Assembly (NCBI GenBank): GCA_026120035.1
Contig: JALRME010000001.1
Location: 3,113,909 to 3,177,908 of the forward strand
Reading direction: 5' to 3'
DNA: 64,000 nt
Source of the DNA: Coleophoma eucalyptorum
Taxonomy: Eukaryota > Ascomycota > Leotiomycetes > Helotiales > Dermateaceae
Part shown: positions 31,520 through 42,709 of the stretch, piece by piece
Layout of the letters: each line of letters opens with the position of its first letter
Numbering within the stretch: position 1 is the first letter of the stretch
Position numbers and translations under genes: made by a program
The notes under the pieces: model-generated
The model's input: only the letters and a program-made list of their open reading frames with translations
What the model was told of the DNA's origin: nothing
The model's database searches: none

Positions 31520-33165
31520 ATGGCAAACACATACGACCGCAGCGCCATCTCAGAGAAAGGAGCCCTCTCAATCCCCAAACGCATCATCGTCTGCTGCGAT
31601 GGGACGTGGCAGTCGGCAACGTCGCTGGACCCGAGCAAAGGCTGCGAGTCCAACGTGACTCGGCTCTGCCGGGCCGTGGCGAAGAGCGGCTCGGACCGCA
31701 AAGACAGCAACAAAACCTGGCAGCAGATTGTGTACTACGACGCCGGCGTCGGCACGGGGGACCTGACGAACCTCGAGCAGAAGCGGCAAGGTGGCTTGGG
31801 GAAGGGCCTGGTGGAGAATGTCGTCGAGGCCTATAACTTCATCGTCAGTAACTATAGTCCCGGCGATGAGTTGTTCTTCTTTGGCTTTTCACGCGGTGCG
31901 TTTACCGTGAGGTCCGCGGCTGGGTTGGTGAGTGCTATTGGCATCATCAAGCCTTGCTATATGCCTGACTTCATTCGCCGCTATGCTTCGTGGATGGCAC
32001 AGAAAGACCTGGATGGGAAGGCCCTGCGGGGGAGTGAGCAGCGGAAGAAGTTCACCGAGTTTAAACCGTGGATTGATTTCTCAAGGGGAGGTGAGATATT
32101 CATCACAAGGGCTGAGGACGCCGTAATTCAAGTCATTGGCGTTTGGGACACGGTGGGTAGCTTGGGAGTGCCATCTCTTGGCCACTGGATCACCGTCCGG
32201 GCAGCGAGACAAGAGCCATACGAGTTCCATGACCTAGATCTAAACGATCGTAAGAAAACCCCTCAACCTCTTCATAATACGTACAACTCTCTAACAGCTC
32301 CGCCCTAGGAATTCTGCACGCCTACCAAGCACTCGCTCTAGACGAGCGTCGCGGGCCCTTCGAGCCCACGCTCTGGAAACTGCGCAAAGACACCGACGAC
32401 CCAAATGCCAGACGAAAGACCAACCTATGCCAGTGCTGGTTCCCAGGGGCGCACATCAACGTTGGCGGCGGCAGCTCCGCGAATGCCGATCCCACCAAGG
32501 CGACGGGGGATCGGGAGCAGCTGGCATCGATCAGCTACGCGTGGATGCTTGATCGGATCCGACCGCACCTAGCCCTCGACGAAGACGCGCTGAACGTACA
32601 GTTCGGGCCATTTGTCAAGCTAGCCGACAATGCACGCAACGAGCCGCCGAAGAGCCAAGGCTGGCTCTGGGACAAGTTGGCGGATGTGAAGAATTATGTC
32701 ACGGGCAGTTCGAACCAGGTGATGACGGGGTATGCGCGGGGAAATATCGACGACAGCTTCACGCTGGAGTACTACGTGATGGGCTTCCCGAAGAACCGGC
32801 GGCCCGGGAAGTACCATAAGTCTGCGGAGGAGTTCACTGTGGAGAGGATTCATCCGAGTGTTTTCTTCCGGCAGCAGGCCAAAGATGTGCATGGTGATCA
32901 GATTTATAACCCAGCGGCGCTGCAGGGTTGGACGCGAATTGAGCAGACGAGTGGATTAGGGAGAGGACTGAAACCTAGAAGGGGCTGGATGTGGGTGAAG
33001 TATATAGACCCTCAAGATCCGAGCAAAGGTTATGGTGACAATTATTTGTGGGAGTTTCAGATTGGAAATATGCCGGATGGGAAGAGTTTGGAGAAAAGGC
33101 TGATGAAGGGTTCTTGGGTTGATTCGATTAATGAGAAGGTTGCCGATGGGTGGAGTGATCAGTGA
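31520..33165 (+). CDS. DUF2235 (Tle1-like) alpha/beta hydrolase
   Basis: There are two exons, 31520-32249 and 32309-33165, giving 528 aa. The start MANTYDRS was chosen because the preceding frame has only non-fungal-like leader sequence. CCDGTW (residues 25-30) is the DUF2235 signature, GFSRG (Ser124 in G-x-S-x-G) the nucleophile elbow, and VWDTVGSLG and PGAHINVGGG give the likely Asp and His of the triad. DUF2235 includes bacterial Tle1 phospholipase effectors; fungal members are common but uncharacterised. No secretion signal or membrane segment is visible, so the protein is probably cytosolic. It converges with the CorA-type gene (237 bp between stops). Confidence 0.9.
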
Positions 33166-33402
33166 AGAAGTACGTACTTGGATAAGGTATTGTAAATTAA
33201 TCCAGCTTCATTACGTATATACACGAAGTGGAGAACAGAGTTCTGAACTGCTCACAATACCTGCACCCAACCCAATTGTATCCATGTTGCGACGCTGTCT
33301 TTTGCAGCGAATAATATGTACTGTGCTGTGTATCCAAATCCTACCCATCTGCCCAACTCTAATATTTTGCTTTACCTTATATACTACTTTAGGATCCATA
33401 AT

Positions 33403-36172
33403 CTATACAATCCTGTAAAGCAATTTGGCGATATAGAAACAACTGAGGCCAAAACAGAGAAGCCCTGCAGTAATACACCAAAACCATGTTAAATCACCCT
33501 CATAATCCTGACCCGGTACCCATACGTTCATACCCCACAGACCAGTAATGATGTTCATGGGTAGAACGATGGTACCAAGAACGGTGAGCTTGCCGAGCAC
33601 ATCGGCCGTCTGTTCCTGACGTTCATTCATGCGAATATTAATCTGCGCGAGGTAGTTTCCATGAGAGCGTGCCAGAATCCTATGCTTGTGTTAGTTGAGC
33701 CAAGTCTAAAGGGCCTATAAGCATACTTCTCATAGTGCGATAAATTTCCAGTCATAGTGACAATATGATCCTGGATGTCTCCAAGATACAAGCCGATTTC
33801 GCTTCGCGGAGCAACCTCCCAGTGTTCATTACAGCGCTTTGCGAAGCCTTTGATGACATCTGCCTTATTACCAAGCAATCTATATAGTCCCATAACTTTC
33901 TTTCTGCAGTCACCAACTCTCCTCAGCATATCCCCACCACGTTCGCCAGATGTTGCATCTCCAGCCTCTGACTTTTTCTCATTACCAGGGCTTGACTTTT
34001 CGTCTTCGACGGGAGAGTGTAGCTTGAGGATTGCATCATCGATATCGTCAACCTCATCCTCTATGTTCTGAATAAGCGGAGCGAAGACGTCGGTGATGTC
34101 GTCAATGATGGCATAAGATATCCAGTCTGAGGAAAGGATCATAAAGTCCTTGAGCTGTCGGATGCGCCGGCGGACATTGGCAGGATGAGGCGTGAGGGAA
34201 AAGTGAAAGCTAATAACACCTTCCCGAAAGACAACAACATACATATTGACAGGTTCAAGGAAGTCCTCGTTATTCATGTCCTGTTCGAAGGTACGATAAT
34301 TGACAAAATAGTAATTTCGGAAAAGCTCAACTTTTTCTCGTGCTTCTTGCATCATGATATCTTCTGCTGTTAATGGATGGATACCGAATGTTTTTGAGAG
34401 CACTTTCATCTCAGCCTCAGTGGGGGATAAGACATCAAGCCACCATGTTGGTCGATCGCCGTACCGTTTTGGCTTCTCTGCTTTCGCATTCGCATTGCCA
34501 TTGGCCCCTGGGGGAGGAGACTTAATTCCACTAGGAGTTGCATCTCCAGAGGACTTGTGTGACTCTGTCTTGGCAGCAAGCCCTTGGATAGAGCCACCGC
34601 GGCGTGAATCGGGTCTTGGCGCTTCTATGAGTGAACCCTGGCGGGTTGGAGCTCGAGAATCACCATTCGGACCGGGAACATGGCGTATATAAGAATCATC
34701 TCGCAGGTCCACTTCCTCCCCTTCATCTTCAGAGCTGTCACTGAGCTCAGGTGGGTCCGGGATAAAGAGTTCCCTAAAGCTACTCCCCGCTTGAACAAGC
34801 TCTGAGATAGTTTGGCTGTGGATCGTGCTTTGAAACTCTTCATTGAAATAGGTAAAGCGATAGGGAGCATCGTCCTCGGCTCGATGCCATCCCCTGTGAA
34901 TGGGTCTCAAACGGCCACCGATCAACTGTGGCTCTGTGATCTTCTTGGCACGGCGTTCCTCACTTCTACCCTCTTTTTCGAACCTGCTCCATTCATCAAG
35001 CATGGCCAGATCAGGCCATTTACCTCTTCGTCGACGACCACCACGTCTATAAGCGCCATCTCTTTGAGGAGTATCATCTTCAGCAATTTCTGACATGCCC
35101 TCGATAGGGAAACAGACATCTTCTTCGGCTTGTAAAGCAATGGTGTGTCTTCTTTCAAACTTGGGTTCTCTCCGTGGCGATGCTGACCTTGAAACATCCT
35201 CAATCACATTAGAACTGATGCTGCCCCGGGGTGATGCCCGATCTGGAGAAAATTCATTGCGCGCTAGCACATCCCCAAAGCTCATATCTCGATCAATTGC
35301 GCCAAGGTCGGGGCTTCCAGGCATAGATGGTGGATAATTCACATTGTACTGCTCATTCGTTGCTGGAAAGCCAGTGTTTGCTTTGTCGTAGATTGTTTTC
35401 CTCCTGCTCTTTGAAGAAGACTTGCTTGACGAACGTCGATTGGCGAAGTCTTGACGCCCCGAATTGCCTGCATAAGAGCCATATCCTGCCAAAATTGCTG
35501 CAGAGGTAGTCTTTGCCCTGCTAGAAGAAGATAGCAGAGGCGCCCGCTCATCATGAACTACATCCTCCTGTTCACCTTCATCACTGATCGGTTTCGACCT
35601 CGCAGTTCTTGGGCGGTTGCGACTAAGACTGTCTGATGAAACGAAGGGATTGCTGTATGATGGGCGGCGATAGGCACTCGGACTGTCGAAAATTTGGGAT
35701 CCAAATGCACCTTGTGCAGTGGATGAGCGTCGAGGTCTCATAGATTGCTGGTCCCTGCCTGGTATTAGGGTGGGAATTTCAGGGGCGCGCAGAACTCTCA
35801 CCTGTGGTCCAACAAAGCTTCGCTCTCAATGCTTGTATTGCTGAGATTATGCCCTTGTACTCGATAGAAGCTTTCCCGAGCAGCACTGCGTGGCGCTTCA
35901 TCCATGTTCAACTGACTTGTCTCCGGCATACCAGAACCATCTTCTGTAGACGCAGCAAACGATTGCCTTCTAGTTCGCCTTTTTTTCCCGCCGCGCTTTT
36001 TCTTCTTTTTTGCAGGGACGGACAGCGCGTCTGTGGTCTCTGGCCTCAAGGTTGTAGTGCTTGCATTCCCTTGTGGTGTTTGGAGAGCCGTAAGTTCTGG
36101 TCTGGTAGGGGCTGAGTTATCGGAAGTCGAGACCGCGGCGCTCGAGGCTCTGGGCGGGACTGGCGAAGACAT
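33403..36172 (-). CDS. CorA-family magnesium transporter (Mnr2/Alr-type)
   Basis: There are three minus-strand exons, 35802-36172, 33727-35754 and 33403-33679, giving 891 aa; the two introns are 47 bp each. A long polar N-terminus of about 530 residues carries a Lys/Arg-rich block (AKKKKKRGGKKRR) and many Ser-rich segments, typical of yeast Alr/Mnr2 proteins. The CorA cytosolic funnel follows (WWLDVLSPTEAEM, FGIHPLTAEDIM, RNYYFVNYRTFE). Two C-terminal helices flank the family-defining Gly-Met-Asn at about residues 849-851 (GLWGMNVWVPG). It should conduct Mg2+ across the plasma or vacuolar membrane; the long basic N-terminus resembles vacuolar Mnr2 more, but location is inference. Confidence 0.92.
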
Positions 36173-38370
36173 GCTAAATAGTATCGGTACAGCTGATTCG
36201 CACCAGGTAGTCGCGATGGTCTGTCACAGAGGGTGCGTGGATGATCTGCAGATGGACATGCGTGGTTTTCTCTCGATGGATTGTTTTGCTGAGCAGTGGA
36301 GGAGCTTGCAAGACTCTCTGATGTAATGGCAATTGGAACCGCTGATGAGTCAAGTGCGATGCGGAACCCCTCACAGCGCGTACAATCGCATAGGAGTGCA
36401 GCACAGGGTGATGCGCGACCCTGGTGAGAAAAGTTGGCAACAATTGAGTTGTCGTCGCATCCGCTAATGCAGAGAGGGAGGTTGGAGGATGGAAAACGAG
36501 AGGGGAATTAAGTAAGAGGCCTCAACAAGGCAGGGAACATCGTCATCGAATAGGCGTGGATGCGTCGATCACGGACCACACCACCTGGGTTATTAGTCAT
36601 CAGGTCCCAAAACTTGACGTCGCGTGCCTTCTTGCTCAATTCATCAACGAGAGGCGACTGGTTGCAGCGTACTCCTTTCGAGTATCAGTTCATGAGGGAC
36701 GGCCTCCAGATATACTCCATCGAGTTGTTGCCAACATGCCTACGTTTGAGCCGGTTTTCGCTGCTGTTCTGGAGTGCAGCAACTGGCTCCCTAGCTAATC
36801 CATAGCGCGAACTTACTCCGCATCGTCATCCACCTCTCCTCTCCGGACTCCTCTCAGAATCTTTCCCAAGTGTGACGCAACACGTCCCACAGCATAGAAG
36901 GCATGTCTCGCAGAACACCGAACAGTTACCCCTTAGCATGTTCTTGAGCGGTGGAGGTGCCGTTGCTTGGAGAACATGCCTCACGTCGGAGAGTCTGGAA
37001 GACAGAAATGCTATTGCAAGTAGCTTGCGGTACTAAAACCTTAGCCCCGTCTCTCTCCAGCACCTCTTAACCAGAAATCCCATGGTTTGTCGTGACTAAC
37101 CGAATACTTTCTCGATTGAACGATTGAACGGGAATCTTCCTGCTAGCTGCAAAGATAAGCCGACCAAGAGCCAATTATGCATGAGCTGTGGGTCTCTTAC
37201 AGCGTCGACCACTGCCTCGAACCAAAATCTGGCAAAAGGACTAGGAGGCCAGAAGAAGTGGGGGATGCTCAGGAGAATATTCCTGTACACGTCAATGTTT
37301 TAATTCCAGCTTCGGATGGCACAAATCTGACACTTGCCAGTCTTCAACTCTGGCTCGTGTTTTAATCCCTCTTCCTCCCCAACGATCTCTTGTAATTTAC
37401 CCGAGTAGTGACAGCTCCTCGTGTGCACTCCCTATTTCTACACGTTGGTCACAAAAAGACAACTAAATGACTACATGAAGAAATGTATTCAAAGCTACTC
37501 ATCCAAGTAAACCGATATATTTACTGATCTTAGCCTTAGAAGCACTTTTTTTTTAAGTACCATGTTGAGGCCGATGTGATGTCATGTGATTATCTCCCGT
37601 GGCATACTAAGTTGCCGCAATTTAATTCATATTGCTTGGATAAGGGCAGCAATGACTGTCCATTATCTACCTCTTATCTTGTAAAAGCAGTAGATGGACA
37701 GCTTTCACGTGGTCAGCTGAATCGAACCAAGCGTGTAAAGCAACTCGTAACTTTGCGGCAACTTAACTTCCGCACGATAGACCAAGCCCCATCGCTTAAA
37801 TTCCTTCGGCGAGACAGCTACACCTGGTGTGAGATTAGCAACAATTCTGCACCAGCAACTCAGTCTCTCTATCCATACATTAAGGTCGGCGCAGCTAACA
37901 AGCAAAAACATGCGGTAAAGGATGCTTTCTAAAGGTCATTGCTAACTCGGAATATCCGTCGCGCTCTGCGGCAGAGCTTTTGCCGCAGTGATAACCAACA
38001 CCAAGCAATTACATTGTCTATGAAGCTAGCTTTTCAACTGCCTGACGTCCACACGGTAGCTCATTACTGTAGTATTCGTGCAATGGAAACCGAGTACAAT
38101 TCTGAACCGTTATCTTCTACTACCCACTTTTTGAAATTATGAACTATATGAAGATTCTTCTTGACTGAGGTCTAATTGACCGAAAATACTACCATAATCT
38201 AGGCAGTATAACCGAGAAGTGGGAGGGAGTGTGGAAGAGATCAGAAGATGGAATTTGGGTATATAAGAGGCCATGAGTCGCCGCACAATTCTTTAATCCA
38301 TACCGACATCTGAAGGATCCATTAAGGTGCTAGCAAACAACCTGCCTTCAACCGTGGCCACCAAGTCAAG
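36173..38370. other. Intergenic region with no supported gene; weak inverted-repeat remnants
   Basis: No convincing coding frame. A 12-bp perfect inverted pair (aagttgccgcaa at 37609-37620, ttgcggcaactt at 37753-37764) lies in it. Confidence 0.5.
38260..38267 (+). promoter_or_regulatory. TATA box of the nitrilase gene
   Basis: TATATAAG lies 104-111 bp upstream of the nitrilase ATG at 38371, in a typical fungal promoter position. Confidence 0.6.
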
Positions 38371-39619
38371 ATGCTGTCAAAAACCTTCGCTACGCTACTA
38401 GTTAGCAATTTGCTCACAGTCGCTCAATCAACCCCAATCTATCAGAATACAACGACGCCAGACTATAACAACCTCACCATCGCCATGGTGCGGGCTGCGC
38501 CGGTCAATTGGCCCATGCCAATCCTCAACAAGACTTGGACGGACGTGACGTTGGATTTGAACGGGACGGTCAGCTATGGTGTAGATCTCATCAACCAAGC
38601 TGCAACCAGTGGAGCAAATCTCGTCGTCTTCCCCGAAACATGGTTTCCTGGGTAGGTCATCTCCCCGAATCTTTCAAATGAGAATATCAAACCATAGAAC
38701 TCTATACTAACACGCTGAAAAGGTACCCGAAGGGCAATGACAATGCCTGGATCGCTGTCCATGTTGAAGACTACATCTCCAACTCACTAGAGATTGGCAG
38801 CGAGAACTGGAACACGCTGCTTTCCGCAGCAGTTTCCAACGGAGTCTACCTTGCCCTTGGCTTCTCGGAAAAGACCAACTCCTCCATCTATATGGCCCAA
38901 GCATTGATCGACCCTCTGGGAAATGTGATCCTCCACCGCCACAAACTGCGCCCATCCGGCGGAGAGCGAGATATCTGGAGTGATGGAACATTGGACGGAC
39001 TCGAGGTTATTTCGACACCGTACGGACGATGGGGACTTCTGGAGTGTTGGGAGTAAGTTTCTTTACAATATGGATCTCGAAAAGAGAAGCAAAATACGGC
39101 CAGAAATACTAACCTTGCAACAGACACTACCACCCAACCATGACCTTCCCCATGCAAGCGCAACTCGAAAACCTACACATTGGCTCCTGGCCATACCAAC
39201 CGGACTACAACTCCACAGACGCACTTTACTACGAGAAGGCCGAGAACAACATGGCCGCATCTATCGTCTACGCGATCAACAGCGGAGCAACGACGCTCTT
39301 CACAGCAATTGGATATAGCGCCGCCGTGTCATCCGAAGGAGAGATCTTGGCCGAAGAGAAAGCGGAAACGTCAATGAGCGAGCAGCCGATTCTGTACTAC
39401 AACATGAACACGACAGCAACACATGATACGGTTACGTATGACGTAGATGGTGAACAGTCCTGGGGTGTGCTGAAGGAGATCGAGGCTGCATGGGCGTATT
39501 ATATCCCTAAGGTTACGGGCACGTATGTTTTGCAAAAGACCGTGGAGATCACGGATCTCTTGGCTTATGCTGCTGGGTATAACTTTACGACCGGGACGAG
39601 CACAGCCGCTTTGCCTTAA
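38371..39619 (+). CDS. Secreted nitrilase-superfamily hydrolase (nitrilase branch)
   Basis: There are three exons, 38371-38651, 38723-39052 and 39124-39619, giving 368 aa. A signal peptide of about 20 residues (SKTFATLLVSNLLTVAQ) is unusual for this normally cytosolic family. The catalytic triad is visible: Glu89 in FPETWFPG, Lys168 in RHKLRPS and Cys202 in LLECWEHYHP. The CWEH block and ERDIWSDG are nitrilase/cyanide hydratase-type rather than amidase- or carbamylase-type. Many N-x-S/T sites (QNTT, NNLT, LNKT, LNGT, TNSS, YNST, MNTT) fit an extracellular glycoprotein. Expected chemistry is hydrolysis of a nitrile to an acid plus ammonia, or to an amide. It lies beside a Zn2Cys6 regulator and an amidase. 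Confidence 0.92.
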
Positions 39620-39846
39620 ATTGTAAAGCTGAGCGAAAAGGTTCTCTTGGCGAGGTGGATAATGCTTAATGGATATTAAATAATTAATGAATATAGAAAG
39701 ATGCGCTTTTAGACCAAGCTCTAATAGGGATAGGCTATAGGTGATATTGCATAATGTAACACGGTTCGCACGTTTGCTGGGCCATATGAGTAGGCTGTGA
39801 AGAGAAATAATGGGTATACTTCAAGTTATAAACATTTGCTAAGCCT

Positions 39847-42064
39847 TTATAATCCTGTCAATTCATTATCGGTAGTCCCGAATAGCCAGTTCAACGCCAT
39901 CGAATCCATCGCATAAACATCCATTTCACCATAATACTGGTCCAAAATCGGGAGAGGCACATCCTGCTGCATATTCTGCGACATGTTCAATGGGTCTGCG
40001 TCTATGAAGCTAGATATATGCGGGTCCAATGGGATCGAGGGTCGCGTTTGTGTATCAGGAAGTGGATTGCTTAACGAGATGGGCAAGGCCCAGATCACTT
40101 TCCAACGGGAAGCCAGGTCTTGTATGAATCGAATTGATGTTGATGCTCTAGCATTCCAAGTTTTTCCTATGGCCACCAGAGCATTGAGGCACGTGGCGAG
40201 GCGGTTTACTGATTGTCTTCCTAGTGTAGTTTTTCCTGACGTGGCGTTAAGGAGGTGAATGATAGAGGCGCTCGTAATATGACCTATGATCTCTGGTGGT
40301 ACATGAGCGTACTCGTCAATCTTTTTCAGCTTACGTGTGAGTTGTGTGATCGAATCGGCTGCTGCTGTTGCTGAGCGCATAGATAGTTGTAAAAGAGGAC
40401 CTAGATCTGGTTCACAAATGAATGGTCGGTGGATCAAAAGCAGAGCACTTTGGAATGCCATTCGGAAGCAAATCACGCTCTTGGCCGGATTCTCATCGTC
40501 TATACGTAATCTTTCGTCTGAATCGCGGAGAAATGAGAGGAGTGCTTGTCTTGCACGTATAAGGAGAGCTTGCTTCTCTTCATTTGGAATCGTTCGCCAA
40601 TTGAAGGCCAGACTAGTAATTTAGTTCAATCCTGTAGATATTCAGAACTCATGGCTAAACTTACACTTGATCCATTAGAGAATCCCAAAGGTGCCATAAT
40701 TGTCCTTGGCGATCAAATGTGATTTCGTCTAATGTCAAATCGCCACTGATGATGCTTGAGAAGGGTGTAACTCGAACTCTTTGCCATGGCATCGTGCAAT
40801 TCATACCGATCACTGAGGTAATAATCCTAGAAATCCTCAGCGTTGACTGTGCTGAAAAATATGAAAAATAGCAAACCTATCGATTGAGAAATAGAACCAG
40901 AAAGTTCTCACTTGACGCGCATACTCCGACGCTCGGGTATCTCCAAGTCGCGATTGGATTTTGCTGAGTGCAATCACATGCAGACCCATCTTGAGTGTTG
41001 TCCCTGTAGCAAATGCTTTAACATGTTAGATAAATGAAACGATTTTGTGATGTCCAGAATTACAGGTGTAGTTGTAGCTCATGCTATTGTTTCCAGCCAT
41101 AAGTTCTCGCCATGCCAGGAGTGAGCATCCTTGCACGAGAAAGAGACTCGAATGGCTTCGCAAACATTCCAACACAATGCTTTGGGCGAAATTTGACATC
41201 TGTTCTTCAACCGAAGGACTGTCAAACCTATCTGAATACCGGGCCCCAATAGCATATATTGCGCTGTCTCGGAATTTTCTATCGAGAGAGTTGCTCTGAG
41301 ATTCCTTTGGATCGAAATCAATTATGTCTTTGGGTGACAATGTCTGATGATTCGGATTGAAGAATTTTACAAAGCAGTCCAGTAAATGTGAAAGAAGCTC
41401 GAAGTCATCGAAGGCCGGCGGTCTAAGTGTATAAGGCCCTGTAGTTTCCTCAACTGGCATTACTGGTGGTAGCATATCGATTGGCTTGAGCCTGCCTGAG
41501 GCAAGCGTAAATGAAGGCTCGCCTTGGTCCTCTATATTAAGATTGAGCATGAGAGTACCAAGTTCAGACATTGCCTCTGGGGATACCACATCGGTAAGGC
41601 TTTCGCTGGTACTTTGCTGGCTACTCTCGATTTCCACGTCTTCATACTCATTTTCGTAGAGATGCGTCGCTTGTGGGCTTTGTTGTCTATAAGCGGCGAG
41701 GCTATCCTGCGCAGTCTTTACCTGCTCAAGATTCAAGAGAGATCTTAAGGTCTCGATCTCGTCCTCAAGAGTACGAATATATTCTTCGTCTCTTCGCTTC
41801 CTCCTGGAATGAATGAGTTAAAGAAAATGCTATTCTTAATGCCCACTTACTTTCGCTTCTGGGCATCCGAGACGTAGACGCATGGCTTTCCAATCTTCTC
41901 GCAAAGGCTGCAAGTTGGCTCACGACCGTCACACTGCAATGAATTATTATCTTTGAAACAAAAATCACAAGCGTCCTTGGTTTACTCACTTTTCTCTTGT
42001 TCTTGCGACACTCAAGACATGCTACTTTCGTTCGCAGGCGGCCACCAGAAGCAGTGTCACTCAT
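39847..42064 (-). CDS. Zn2Cys6 fungal-type transcription factor
   Basis: There are six minus-strand exons, 41990-42064, 41851-41933, 41064-41803, 40912-41003, 40665-40846 and 39847-40612, giving 645 aa. The binuclear zinc cluster is at Cys16-x2-Cys19-x6-Cys26-x6-Cys33-x2-Cys36-x6-Cys43, split by the first intron just before Cys26. A basic linker (QKRKRKRRDEE) and a short coiled coil (YIRTLEDEIETLRSLL) follow for dimerisation. The rest resembles the fungal regulatory middle-homology region (WHLWDSLMDQ, FRMAFQSALLLIHRPF). The ATG at 42062-42064 was chosen; the frame extends upstream only without an ATG. It converges with the nitrilase (227 bp between stops) and is followed upstream by the amidase. 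It is a plausible local activator. Confidence 0.9.
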
Positions 42065-42709
42065 ACCTAGGCTTTTTTTCTTTGGAGGCGAACTACAGCG
42101 TGATCTGTTCAACGTTATATCAGGACGAAGGATTGATGTTGGAGGAAAGACGCTACTCGCCAAGACTCCCTAAATGAGCCGTACGCCAATGCACGACTTG
42201 TAGTGGCGGCTGGAGATAGGAAGTCAAGAATGGATAACGGGACGCTGGGTTTCTTCTAGAGCTACTCCTGTTACAATCTCTTCGCTGTTCGAACCGAGTT
42301 CAATTGGCGACTCTACTTTTGCGCCATGGTGGATGATTTTATAAAGATTATTTCTCGGCCGCGAATAGCACCGGGTTCGATCTGGCCATCGGGATTTGAA
42401 TTCGTCATATTCTGGCTTCTGGGTTTAGGCGGTGTGCGACTAGTTCTGTCACTCGTCGCGTAATGAAGTGGACTCTATGCTCGCGTAGAAAATGGGTCCG
42501 TTTATATATGTAGAAGGAAAGAGATAAACATAGTGAAAGGGAATTAGGACAATGCCGCTAAGTCAAATGCATTTCAAACATTCCTATAAGTTAGATCAGT
42601 CAAGTTTTGTGGAAGGAGGACAATCGTCTACTATATCAAGCCTGCAGCATTAACAATTTGATAATATATATGTCGTGTCTGGTTTAAGTGACAAACAACT
42701 GCAACATGA
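42065..42709. other. Intergenic region between regulator and amidase
   Basis: It holds the promoter of the regulator (left, minus strand) and the 3' end of the amidase. No other gene is seen. Confidence 0.6.
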
